Source: CAYSPG01 sp964432885 (GTDB lineage: Bacteria > Bacteroidota > Bacteroidia > AKYH767-A > OLB10). From it: a stretch of 64,000 nucleotides of DNA. This document shows, piece after piece, positions 17,987 through 25,523 of the stretch (position 1 is the first letter of the stretch; each line of letters opens with the position of its first letter). The position numbers were made by a program, and so were the translations under genes. Location: positions 124,001 to 188,000 of the forward strand of contig CAYSPG010000006.1 of NCBI GenBank assembly GCA_964432885.1, read 5' to 3'. The notes beneath the pieces are model-generated. The model had not been told where the DNA came from, did not search any database, and saw nothing but the letters and a program-made list of their open reading frames with translations.

Positions 17987-18946
17987 TTACAACTTTTCTA
18001 CCATATAATTTCCCGCCACAGCGGCATTATTGGTTACGTTTAAATATTTAATTACGGATGTCCACCCAAGTTCGGCAGCGCTAAGGGTTACTACTTGTCC
18101 CGGTGCCACAGGGTGTGTATTGGCTACTAAAGAAACATCTTGGGCATCAACAAAACCAAAGTTAAGAACGTCTTCGCCCAGGTTTTTCATGCGTATTTGC
18201 AATTCGCCTTTTGATACGTTATCAAAAACGTTTTGAGTAGCTCCGGGGTTTATTTCGGCAGTTATTTTGCGCTCGGCCTCGCGAAATGCTGCATCCAATA
18301 TGGTTTGGTCAAAGTAGGATGCACATTTTGTTTCATCACCCAAATACTGCATGGCTATGGTAAGCAGGTTTTTGGTAAGCTGTGTGGCAAGTGCCGGGCG
18401 TGTGGTGGCAATATCACTGCGCTCGCTGGCAACTTTTGCTTTGGCGGTGAGTTGTGCATTGCGGTTGGTTACAAAAGTTCCGCGCTTTTCAATAAACTCA
18501 TCAACAAAATCAACGGTAAAATCGCCTGCATGACTCTCAAGCACATCCTTAAAACGTTTTGTTATAACATCAAATGACGACAGGTCGGCATCGTTATATT
18601 CTGTAATTCCAAGAGGATAAAACTCCTCGTACAAAGACTTGTTGTTACGATAGGTAAATGCAATAAGATTTTCGTTTTCACTGATGTTTTTTTCAAGCGC
18701 TTTGCGGGCTTCATTCATGGCCACGGTTTTGCCTTCCTGCACAGCCTTGTTAAGGCTCTCGCTGGCAACATCACCAAAAAAATTATTGTACGCAGTTGTA
18801 ATGGCAGTTAAAATGGCGGTAAAAATTCCGCCCGGGTTGTTGACAATAAGCCGTTGAATGTGGTCTTCGGTAAAAGACTTTAATCGGTCGTTGGTAATTT
18901 TTAGACTCAAAAACAGAATCCTGAAGTATCTGATAAGTTCTATCAT
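17987..18946 (-). CDS. Protein of unknown function, 319 residues
   Basis: I do not recognise a family. It has no signal peptide or membrane helix. Residues about 1-215 look mainly helical and charged (for example ESLNKAVQEGKTVAMNEARK, about 64-83). Residues about 235-319 look like a small beta domain (GELQIRMKNLGEDVLNFGF, then PVAPGQVVTLSAAELGW). The stop is 104 bases from the beta-helix gene. Upstream lies the 42-bp repeat array. A two-part architecture with a C-terminal beta-sandwich could suggest a structural or binding protein. The coding call rests on length and regular codon use. Confidence 0.6.
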   Translation of the reverse strand: MIELIRYFRILFLSLKITNDRLKSFTEDHIQRLIVNNPGGIFTAILTAITTAYNNFFGDVASESLNKAVQEGKTVAMNEARKALEKNISENENLIAFTYRNNKSLYEEFYPLGITEYNDADLSSFDVITKRFKDVLESHAGDFTVDFVDEFIEKRGTFVTNRNAQLTAKAKVASERSDIATTRPALATQLTKNLLTIAMQYLGDETKCASYFDQTILDAAFREAERKITAEINPGATQNVFDNVSKGELQIRMKNLGEDVLNFGFVDAQDVSLVANTHPVAPGQVVTLSAAELGWTSVIKYLNVTNNAAVAGNYMVEKL

Positions 18947-19435
18947 AACGTTGTTTGTTTAAATTGTTTAATTTTTATGTTAATTGATGTTTGTAATTTG
19001 GTAATACTGTTAAGGAATACTGCCTTTTGGTGAAGGAGAAGCTATTCCTGATTAGGAGTACCGCCTTCCGATGTAAGCAGACCCTATTCCTGATTAGGAA
19101 TACCGCCTTCCGATGTAAGCAGACCTTATTCCTGATTAGGAATACCGCCTTCCGATGTAAGCAGACCCTATTCCTGATTAGGAGTACCGCCTTCCGATGT
19201 AAGCAGACCCTATTCCTGATTAGGAATAACTTTTTCCGTTGCCGGGATACCCTTTTACACTAAGCGGCACTGCTATTCTTTCTCCCGAAAGGGGTATTAT
19301 TTAAAGAACGTTACTATTACAATTTAAAATATGGCTACAAAGTTGAATGGACATTTTGCTTTTTACAATACTACATATGCGGTATTTATACATAGATGCA
19401 TATACCTTGAAAATATAATTGCTAAAATTGTAGTG
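18947..19435. other. 489-base divergent spacer with the 42-bp repeat array
   Basis: The spacer separates the unknown minus-strand gene from the plus-strand histidine kinase. It contains the four perfect 42-bp repeats (19059-19226) and diverged flanking copies, and 19423-19430 reads TAAAATTG, one base from the -7 consensus, 5 bases before the kinase ATG. A frame open from 19027 to 19263 encodes 14-residue repeats but uses a TTG start and is not taken as a gene. Confidence 0.5.
19018..19268. repeat. Tandem repeat, 42-bp unit, four intact copies plus diverged ends
   Basis: Intact copies: 19059-19100, 19101-19142, 19143-19184, 19185-19226. They differ only at the ATT(C/A) side positions: AGGAAT or AGGAGT, and CCCTA or CCTTA. 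A 41-base diverged copy precedes (19018-19058) and a more decayed one follows (19227 to about 19268). Each junction holds ATTCCT-GATT-AGGAAT, an imperfect palindrome with 6-bp arms. The period is four helical turns, so the palindromes would lie on one DNA face. It may be an operator array, an RNA hairpin series or a neutral minisatellite. Confidence 0.85.
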
Positions 19436-21469
19436 ATGAAAAAAATGCTTTGTATAAAAAAGCCGTTAATTGTTCTGATGCTGCTGATGCAGTATACTTT
19501 GCTTGCTCAAAAACAAAAAGACCAACAGCAAATAGATTCGCTTCTTAAATTACTGGCCACTTCAAAAGAAGATACCGGAAAAGTAAACTCGCTAAATGCA
19601 CTATCATTTCAATACAGGTATCTAAACACAGATACAGCCGCTTACCTTGCTAACAATGCGCTAATACTTGCTACCAAACTTAACTACACAATGGGTATTG
19701 CCGATTCTAAATTAAGGATAAGCATGAGCTGCGCCACACTTGGAAAATATGACGAAGGACTAAAAGCTGCCAAGGAAGCATTGGCAATTTTTAACCAATT
19801 GCTGGCGGTAGCACACAATGCCGATAAAAAGAAACTTCTTAAAAAAAAATACAATGCCTATAATGTAGCTGCGCACAACCTGTTATCGCAAGGCAACAAC
19901 GCTGAGGGATTAAAATACTCGCTGCTTGCACTAAAACTAAGCGAAGAACTGGGTGAAATAAGAGGAATGGCGTATGCCACATGGAATGTTGGCAATGCAT
20001 ATTACGTAGAAAAAAAATTTACCGAAGCCCTAAAATACAGCACAGCATGCTTAAAACTAAGCCAACAACTAAACGACACTGTTGAAATTGCCGAGTGCTA
20101 CACCGGCATGGCCTCTTCCCACATGGAACTTTACCAAAACGACACAGCACTAGAATACTGCACCATTGCTTTGCAACTTTTACAGGGCAGAGGTGAGAAA
20201 GCATCACTTGCTGAAGTTTATAACGTACTTGGAATTGTAACCGATAGAAAAGGAGATTACTCAAAAGCATTGCAGTATAATTTTGAAGCTCTAAAACACT
20301 ATGAGGAAATAGGGAATAAGGAACAAATTCCATATGTATATACCAACATTGCCAGCACTTATCTGCATCAGCGCAAGTATAATGATGCACTGCTTTACGC
20401 TGACAAAGCCATTGATTATGCAAAGGATATAGGAAGCTTGTCCTATCAAAGTCAAGGCTACCAGAAGCGAGCAGAAGTTGACAGTGCGCTGGGTAACTAT
20501 GCACAGGCATACGCCCATTATAAAATGCACATCATGTATCGCGACAGTGTAGATAACGAACTAAGCAAAAAGAAAATAGTGCAGGCGCAAATGCAATACG
20601 ACTTTGATAAAAAAGAAGCCGCCACCCGTGCCGAGCAGGAAAAGAAAGATGCCATTGCCCTGCAGCAAGCCACACAGCAACGCACCATACGCAACATTTC
20701 GTTTGCAGGCATGGTAGCACTTATCGTGTTTGGAGGATTTACGTATAGCAGATATGTGCAACGCAAAAAACTAAGCAACCAACTTGCACAATCATTAACA
20801 GAATTAAAACAAACACAAACACAACTCATCCAACTCGAAAAAGAAAAAGAAGCCGAAGCTATTCGTTTGCGCATTTCAAGAGATATACATGATGATATAG
20901 GAAGCAACCTTACCAAAATTGCCATGTTAGGAAACTTAGCATCGGCACAATCAAAAAATAAAATGCCTGAGATGACAGAGCAGCTTGATAAAATTTCAGA
21001 TTATGCCCGCACCGTAAACAGCAGCATGAGCGAAATTATATGGGCAGTAAACCCTAAGCAAGACACGCTGGAAAATTTATTGGGTTATATGCGCGTGCAC
21101 ACCCAGGAGTTTTTAAAGGATAGTGGCATCAGTTACCAAATAAAATTTCCGGAAGTAATTACACCTATACAACTAAACCCCGATTTAAAGCGAAGCTTGT
21201 TTTTAGTATTAAAAGAAAGTTTAAACAATGCCGTAAAATATTCAAGGGCTAAAAACATTACTGTTAATTTTGATTTAAATGGAAATAACTTTCAACTGGA
21301 GATTAACGATGATGGCGTGGGATTTAATGTGGATGAGAAACTAAATTCCGGCAACGGCTTACAAAATATGAGTGACCGGGCTCAGCAAGCAGGATGCCGC
21401 ATCCAAATACAATCATCGTCCGGAAGCGGCTGCAAGGTGTCCGTAAGCGGAACGCTGCAAAACATTTAA
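19436..21469 (+). CDS. TPR-containing sensor histidine kinase (HisKA_3 / NarX-type)
   Basis: From ATG at 19436 it is 677 residues. An N-terminal hydrophobic segment (about 8-24) may be a signal or membrane helix. A series of TPR repeats occupies about 40-385 (for example GDYSKALQYNFEALKHYEEI). A coiled coil, a membrane helix (about 415-435, ISFAGMVALIVFGGFTY) and a second coiled coil follow. The phospho-acceptor is His485 in RDIHDDIGSNL. The ATPase part has N-box KESLNNAVKYS, DDGVGF and GNGLQNM. The partner is probably the NarL-type regulator at 21909. Its last 57 bases overlap the convergent receiver-like gene. Confidence 0.92.
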   Translation: MKKMLCIKKPLIVLMLLMQYTLLAQKQKDQQQIDSLLKLLATSKEDTGKVNSLNALSFQYRYLNTDTAAYLANNALILATKLNYTMGIADSKLRISMSCATLGKYDEGLKAAKEALAIFNQLLAVAHNADKKKLLKKKYNAYNVAAHNLLSQGNNAEGLKYSLLALKLSEELGEIRGMAYATWNVGNAYYVEKKFTEALKYSTACLKLSQQLNDTVEIAECYTGMASSHMELYQNDTALEYCTIALQLLQGRGEKASLAEVYNVLGIVTDRKGDYSKALQYNFEALKHYEEIGNKEQIPYVYTNIASTYLHQRKYNDALLYADKAIDYAKDIGSLSYQSQGYQKRAEVDSALGNYAQAYAHYKMHIMYRDSVDNELSKKKIVQAQMQYDFDKKEAATRAEQEKKDAIALQQATQQRTIRNISFAGMVALIVFGGFTYSRYVQRKKLSNQLAQSLTELKQTQTQLIQLEKEKEAEAIRLRISRDIHDDIGSNLTKIAMLGNLASAQSKNKMPEMTEQLDKISDYARTVNSSMSEIIWAVNPKQDTLENLLGYMRVHTQEFLKDSGISYQIKFPEVITPIQLNPDLKRSLFLVLKESLNNAVKYSRAKNITVNFDLNGNNFQLEINDDGVGFNVDEKLNSGNGLQNMSDRAQQAGCRIQIQSSSGSGCKVSVSGTLQNI

Positions 21470-21856
21470 ATGATAGTGAAGTTTTTTATCAGCCTCTTTT
21501 ACTGAAACATTTAACACATCACCAACCGAAAACGGTTTTATTAAAAAACCATCAGCACCACCGCGCATTGTTTTAAAAATAAAATCGGGTTGCACAAAAT
21601 CAAACGTTACCAGTATCCTTATTAACGGGTTATTCTTTTTAGCTGATAAAATAAAATCAAAAATTTTTTGAGTTGGGTAATGCCAATTTAACAGAACAAC
21701 ATCGGCATTAAATAAATGAGCCACATCAACCAAACTGTAAAAGGATTTAAATGAACATAATAATGCATACTTTGCATCTGCCCTTGTTTCTTCCTCAATT
21801 TGTTTTCTAAAATCATCATCCCCTTCCTGAATGATAATGCGCAAAGGATTGTTCAC
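21413..21856 (-). CDS. Receiver-like protein lacking the phospho-acceptor Asp
   Basis: A 147-residue single-domain protein. The receiver fold is readable: strand 1 IIIQ with acidic EGDDD (about 11-15), strand 3 ADVVLLNWHYP, strand 4 ILVTF (Thr84) and strand 5 GFLIKPF (Lys107). The phosphorylation site is Asn57 where Asp is expected, so it should not be phosphorylated. The start is GTG at 21856, supported by a TAATTTTG box only 4 bases upstream. The 3' end overlaps the kinase gene by 57 bp on the opposite strand. It may be an adaptor or regulator of the neighbouring two-component pair. Confidence 0.75.
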   Translation of the reverse strand: MNNPLRIIIQEGDDDFRKQIEEETRADAKYALLCSFKSFYSLVDVAHLFNADVVLLNWHYPTQKIFDFILSAKKNNPLIRILVTFDFVQPDFIFKTMRGGADGFLIKPFSVGDVLNVSVKEADKKLHYHLNVLQRSAYGHLAAASGR

Positions 21857-21860
21857 GCGG

Positions 21861-21868
21861 CAAAATTA
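21861..21868 (-). promoter_or_regulatory. TAATTTTG -7 box four bases before the receiver-like gene
   Basis: Exact TAnnTTTG match on the minus strand, followed by CCGC and the GTG start at 21856. The arrangement is the same as at dnaB (TAATTTTG, CTGC, ATG). It decides the GTG start and predicts a leaderless mRNA. Confidence 0.6.
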
Positions 21869-21908
21869 AACCAGCGTGTAGCGGTAAACCATACTGCATT
21901 TGCAGTAT

Positions 21909-22550
21909 TTATTTACTACCCCCTCTCGGAAACACCTTGTTAATAGCTTCGGTTTTTGATTTTACCTGCAATTTGCTGTAAATATTTCGGATATGTGTAC
22001 GAATGGTTTCTGGGCTTAAAAAAAGTTTTTCGCTTATTTCCTTATAATTTAGGCCTTGCGACAAATAGGTAATTATTTCGTTTTCGCGCTGGCTTAGCTC
22101 AGTAGCAGGCAATGGTTTTGTTTCTGTTTTTTGAAAAGAGTTTACAACAAGCCGTGCAATTTGCGCACTCATTGGAGAGCCACCCTCCATAACATTGCGT
22201 ACAGCATCTGCAAGTTTATCGGCCTTATCTGATTTTAAAATATAACCTGTTGCTCCGGCACATAAAGATTGAAAAATATAATCGTGATTTTCTAATGCAG
22301 TAGAAACAATAAACTGAACCTTTGGCTTCGCAGGTTTTGCTTCGGCAATGCATTCAATGCCCGTTTTGCCCGGCATATTTATATCCATAATAACTACATC
22401 ACAATCGGTGTATTTTAATTCCTCTAAAAATAAATTTCCGTTAGCAAATGTTTTTACTACCTCTAAACCTGCCTGAAGATTAAAAAAAGATTCAAGAATT
22501 TTTCTTAGCTCTTTGTCGTCTTCTACAATTACAATTTTAATTTGAGACAT
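21909..22550 (-). CDS. NarL/FixJ-family response regulator
   Basis: A 213-residue transcription factor. The receiver domain (1-120) has the acidic pair EDD (10-12), phospho-acceptor Asp56 in VIMDINMPG, Ser/Thr at IVSTA and Lys in GYILKSDKA. The LuxR-type helix-turn-helix (about 148-208) reads LSQRENEIITYLSQGLNYKE and then LFLSPETIRTHIRNIYSKL. HisKA_3 kinases normally pair with this family, so the TPR kinase at 19436 is the likely partner. It lies 52 bases upstream of the receiver-like gene on the same strand. Confidence 0.93.
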   Translation of the reverse strand: MSQIKIVIVEDDKELRKILESFFNLQAGLEVVKTFANGNLFLEELKYTDCDVVIMDINMPGKTGIECIAEAKPAKPKVQFIVSTALENHDYIFQSLCAGATGYILKSDKADKLADAVRNVMEGGSPMSAQIARLVVNSFQKTETKPLPATELSQRENEIITYLSQGLNYKEISEKLFLSPETIRTHIRNIYSKLQVKSKTEAINKVFPRGGSK

Positions 22551-22572
22551 ATATTTTTCCGCGATAGAAAAG

Positions 22573-23061
22573 CTATTTTACACTCTTTTCAATCCTCACT
22601 CCGGCATCCATAATACCTGGCAGCGGGTTTACACGCATGGCTTGAATTAACTCAATGCGATACTCACCTGCTTTAGGAAATTTAAACTGCTTGCGAAACA
22701 GGTAGCGATTGTCATAAATATCGCCTAAGCCATCGCCAAGCCATTTGCCATCCGGGGCGGCCAGTGTTATCTCAACGGTATCGCGCAAAGTTTCACCTCC
22801 AGGAATAATGGTGTTTACAAATAAAAATAAATTGCTGAATCCGTAGAATCCGGCATTACGAATATTAATATACATATTGTGTTCCGAAACCGTGTCGGCA
22901 ATATCTATTGTAAAGCTTATTGGTAAATTATAATCCCAATTATAATCGCGTATGGTTTGGTTCTCTTCAAACACACGGTTTGCGTTACACGATGCCAAAC
23001 AAAATGCCGAAAAAATTATAACAGCAATGCCAAAAAAATTATTGCGGTTTTTTATTTTCAT
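22573..23061 (-). CDS. gldH: Gliding motility lipoprotein GldH
   Basis: From ATG at 23061 it is 162 residues. It has a lipoprotein signal with lipobox LASC (MKIKNRNNF, then AFCLASCNANRV), so it should be lipid-anchored in the envelope. The body is a beta-rich domain of about 135 residues (NMYINIRNAGFYGFSNLFLF, GDIYDNRYLFRKQFKF). GldH is required for gliding in flavobacteria and is a T9SS-associated lipoprotein. The start overlaps the 3' end of ricT by 23 bp, which indicates coupled translation. The longer frame from 23187 is the ricT antiparallel-phase overlap and is rejected. Confidence 0.85.
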   Translation of the reverse strand: MKIKNRNNFFGIAVIIFSAFCLASCNANRVFEENQTIRDYNWDYNLPISFTIDIADTVSEHNMYINIRNAGFYGFSNLFLFVNTIIPGGETLRDTVEITLAAPDGKWLGDGLGDIYDNRYLFRKQFKFPKAGEYRIELIQAMRVNPLPGIMDAGVRIEKSVK

Positions 23062-24250
23062 TCCTGTTATTGTTTGAATTGTTGTTTGGGGTAGCAGGTC
23101 TGTGATGATGATGTGGTTTTTTCTTTTTCTTTTTTTTGCGCCTGTTATCCATGCGGGTAAGGCTATCTTGCCCCACCATGTCGGCATAATCGGGCTCTTC
23201 TTCTTCTTCCACGGCAGGCAACATACTTTTTAAGTCAACGGGTTTTTTTCCGGCTTTGTTCATTGCCAAAATTTCTTTTACCTGTTCAGCCGTTAACATT
23301 ACCCACTTATCTGCGCTGCTAAAGTATTTCTCATCCGGTTTTTGAAAAGGTATTAACTCGTACCACATCAGTCGTTTAAAAATATCGGTTTTTCGATGCA
23401 TTGCGTTTCCGGTTTCGGTTTGTAAACTAATACCTGAATCGGGAATGTCTTTAAGCGCATCCATGTAACTATCCAACTCATAGTTTAAACAGCATTTTAA
23501 CTTTCCGCATTGCCCCGCAAGCTTAACAGGATTGATGGATAAATTTTGATAACGAGCAGCAGCAGTTCCTACTGTTTTAAAATCGGTAAGCCATGTGCTG
23601 CAACAAAGTTCGCGACCGCATGAGCCAATGCCGCCCAGCCGCCCGGCTTCCTGCCTAAGTCCAATTTGTTTCATCTCCACTCTTATTTTAAACTCATCGG
23701 CAAGGCGCTTTATCAGTTCACGAAAATCCACACGGTCTTCGGCTGTATAATAAAATATTGCTTTTTTACCATCACCCTGGTATTCAACATCACTAAGTTT
23801 CATTTTAAGTCCCAGGTGCAAGGCTATGCTTCGTGCCCTGTGCATGGTTTTATCTTCCTGCGCTTTTACGGCATTCCACTTTTCAATATCGGTTTGCTTG
23901 GCTGTGCGATAAAGCAATTTTATTTCGGCCGAGTCATAACCCAGGTGGCGTTTTTTCATTTGCAATTTTACAAGCTCACCTGTAAGCGAAACAATGCCTA
24001 TGTCATGACCTGGATTTCCTTCCACTGCCACCACATCTCCTGCCTTAAGCGAAAGCAATTCAGGATTGCGAAAAAATTCTTTTCGGGTTCCTTTAAACCT
24101 AACCTCTATTATATCAAAAGGCTTTTGCCCCGGAGGCAATACCATATCATTAAGCCAGTCGTGCACGTTAAGCCTGTTGCATCCACCCGATGAGCACGAT
24201 GATGCACAACCTGCTACTTTTTCTTTTGTTGTTGTATTTACTGTTTCCAT
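23039..24250 (-). CDS. ricT: RicT/YaaT-type PSP1-domain protein
   Basis: A 403-residue protein. The PSP1 domain covers about 45-290, with KGTRKEFFRN, GDVVAVEG, LGGIGSCGRELCCSTW and KLAGQCGKLKCCLNYE. The Cys pairs in these last two motifs resemble Fe-S or metal ligands. In Bacillus RicT works with RicA and RicF in RNA processing. The N-terminus has another Cys cluster (CASSCSSGGC). The C-terminal 50 residues are very basic and low-complexity (KKKKKKKPHHHH, then Asn-rich), perhaps RNA binding. It lies 25 bases after holB and overlaps gldH, an arrangement common in Bacteroidota. Confidence 0.9.
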   Translation of the reverse strand: METVNTTTKEKVAGCASSCSSGGCNRLNVHDWLNDMVLPPGQKPFDIIEVRFKGTRKEFFRNPELLSLKAGDVVAVEGNPGHDIGIVSLTGELVKLQMKKRHLGYDSAEIKLLYRTAKQTDIEKWNAVKAQEDKTMHRARSIALHLGLKMKLSDVEYQGDGKKAIFYYTAEDRVDFRELIKRLADEFKIRVEMKQIGLRQEAGRLGGIGSCGRELCCSTWLTDFKTVGTAAARYQNLSINPVKLAGQCGKLKCCLNYELDSYMDALKDIPDSGISLQTETGNAMHRKTDIFKRLMWYELIPFQKPDEKYFSSADKWVMLTAEQVKEILAMNKAGKKPVDLKSMLPAVEEEEEPDYADMVGQDSLTRMDNRRKKKKKKKPHHHHRPATPNNNSNNNRNENKKPQ

Positions 24251-24275
24251 CTGTTTTGAAAAATTTCTCGTTCTG

Positions 24276-25412
24276 CTAACTTCTAATTCGTAAAATATGA
24301 TGCATTTTAAACGACAAATCTAAAAATAAAATTTTGGCATTGGCATTGCGCTCAATGTGGAAATATGCTTTGTTAAACTCATCTGCAAACTGCTGAATAT
24401 TTTCCTGGTGAAGCATTTTGGAAAATTTTTCGAACCCGGTATAGGTTTGCTCATCAAAACGTGAGTGCATGGCACCTGCAAAATTTGTAATTAAACATTC
24501 GCGTGCTGTTTCGAGCCCAAATTGTAAAAAATTTTTTTGTGTTTCACGCACTTCCTTTGCCATTTCTTCTGTCCATTCCATCACCTTTTTATAATTATCA
24601 AAAATATTCCAGCACAGGCGCATCCAGCTGATAAAACTTTTTTCAATATCGCCCGCAACTTGCTGCATTTGCACAAGGTCAGGTATTGAATTGTAATTAT
24701 TATCGGATAGATGCACTATTTTTTTGGCGCGATTCCACTCCAAAGCATAGTCCGAAACTATTTTTTCGGCAAGGGATGCCGTATCGGTTTGAGGAATTTT
24801 TACCAATTGAGTTCGAGATGCTATTGTTGGCAAAATGTTTTCGTATTGTTCGGTAATCAGAATAAAAACGGTGTTGTCAGGAGGTTCCTCAATAATTTTT
24901 AACAGTTTATTGGCAGTTGCCGCATTCATTTTGTCGGCATGCCACATTATTAAAACTTTATATTGTGCTTCAAAATTTTTAAAACTTAGTTTTTTTACAA
25001 TTGAATTGCTTTCGTCAACATTTATGATGGCTTGTTTTTTTTCTATCTCAATTGCCTCAAACCAATCGTTAGGTTCTAAATAAGGTTTGGCCAAGAAGCA
25101 CTCGCGCCATTGTTTTATAAAGTCATTTGTTACAGGTTTTTTAACATCAGCAGTAGCAGCCACAGGTACGGCAAAGTGCAAATCAGGATGAATAAGTTTT
25201 TGGTATTTGTTGCATGAGGAGCAAACTCCGCAGCTATCCTCCTCGCCCTTGTTTTCGCAATTTATATATTGGGCAAAAGCAACAGCAAGCGGCAAAGCTC
25301 CACTGCCATGTGCACCAAAAAACATGAGTGCATGAGATATGCGGTTTTCCTGTACCGTTTTTATAAGCCGGTGTTTAACGGCTTGTTGTCCTATAATATC
25401 GCTAAATAGCAT
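24276..25412 (-). CDS. holB: DNA polymerase III delta-prime-type clamp-loader subunit
   Basis: From ATG at 25412 it is 378 residues starting MLFSDIIGQQAVKHRL. It has the AAA+ clamp-loader fold: the degenerate P-loop GAHGSGALPLA (about 34-44) lacks the GKT, as expected of the ATP-inactive delta-prime subunit. Zinc-type cysteines are at CENKGEEDSCGVCSSC (about 53-68), and sensor 1 is SRTQLVKIPQ. It helps DnaX and delta load the beta clamp. It is the first gene of holB-ricT-gldH. The TTG/ATG six codons upstream is less typical. Confidence 0.9.
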   Translation of the reverse strand: MLFSDIIGQQAVKHRLIKTVQENRISHALMFFGAHGSGALPLAVAFAQYINCENKGEEDSCGVCSSCNKYQKLIHPDLHFAVPVAATADVKKPVTNDFIKQWRECFLAKPYLEPNDWFEAIEIEKKQAIINVDESNSIVKKLSFKNFEAQYKVLIMWHADKMNAATANKLLKIIEEPPDNTVFILITEQYENILPTIASRTQLVKIPQTDTASLAEKIVSDYALEWNRAKKIVHLSDNNYNSIPDLVQMQQVAGDIEKSFISWMRLCWNIFDNYKKVMEWTEEMAKEVRETQKNFLQFGLETARECLITNFAGAMHSRFDEQTYTGFEKFSKMLHQENIQQFADEFNKAYFHIERNANAKILFLDLSFKMHHILRIRS

Positions 25413-25497
25413 GGGGCTAAAATAAAGCAAATGAATCTAGAAACATTTCGGGGCATTTGCTTAATTAAAACACATTCTTGTACAGTATACTTTTTTT

Positions 25498-25505
25498 TAC
25501 CTTCG
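25498..25505 (+). promoter_or_regulatory. TACCTTCG -7-like box of the tolC gene
   Basis: One base from TAnnTTTG, with a TTG at 25478-25480 and a 17-base spacer. The ATG is 18 bases downstream at 25524. It lies in the divergent spacer with holB and decides the shorter TolC start. Confidence 0.5.
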
Positions 25506-25523
25506 CATCGCTTAACTTGTTTT

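Noticed and set aside
19059..19226. Possible CRISPR array
   Set aside because: The 42-bp units are directly adjacent with no unique spacers, and no cas gene is in the window.
19027..19263. 78-codon frame of 14-residue repeats
   Set aside because: It starts with TTG, is explained fully by the 42-bp DNA repeat and contains no recognisable domain. Kept only as a note in the repeat entry.
23062..23187. Longer GldH beginning at 23187
   Set aside because: It would put 42 basic, low-complexity residues ahead of a complete lipoprotein signal peptide, and lies wholly within ricT.
23666..24193. 175-codon frame antisense to ricT
   Set aside because: Cys/Phe/His-rich composition of a shadow frame; ricT is clearly real.
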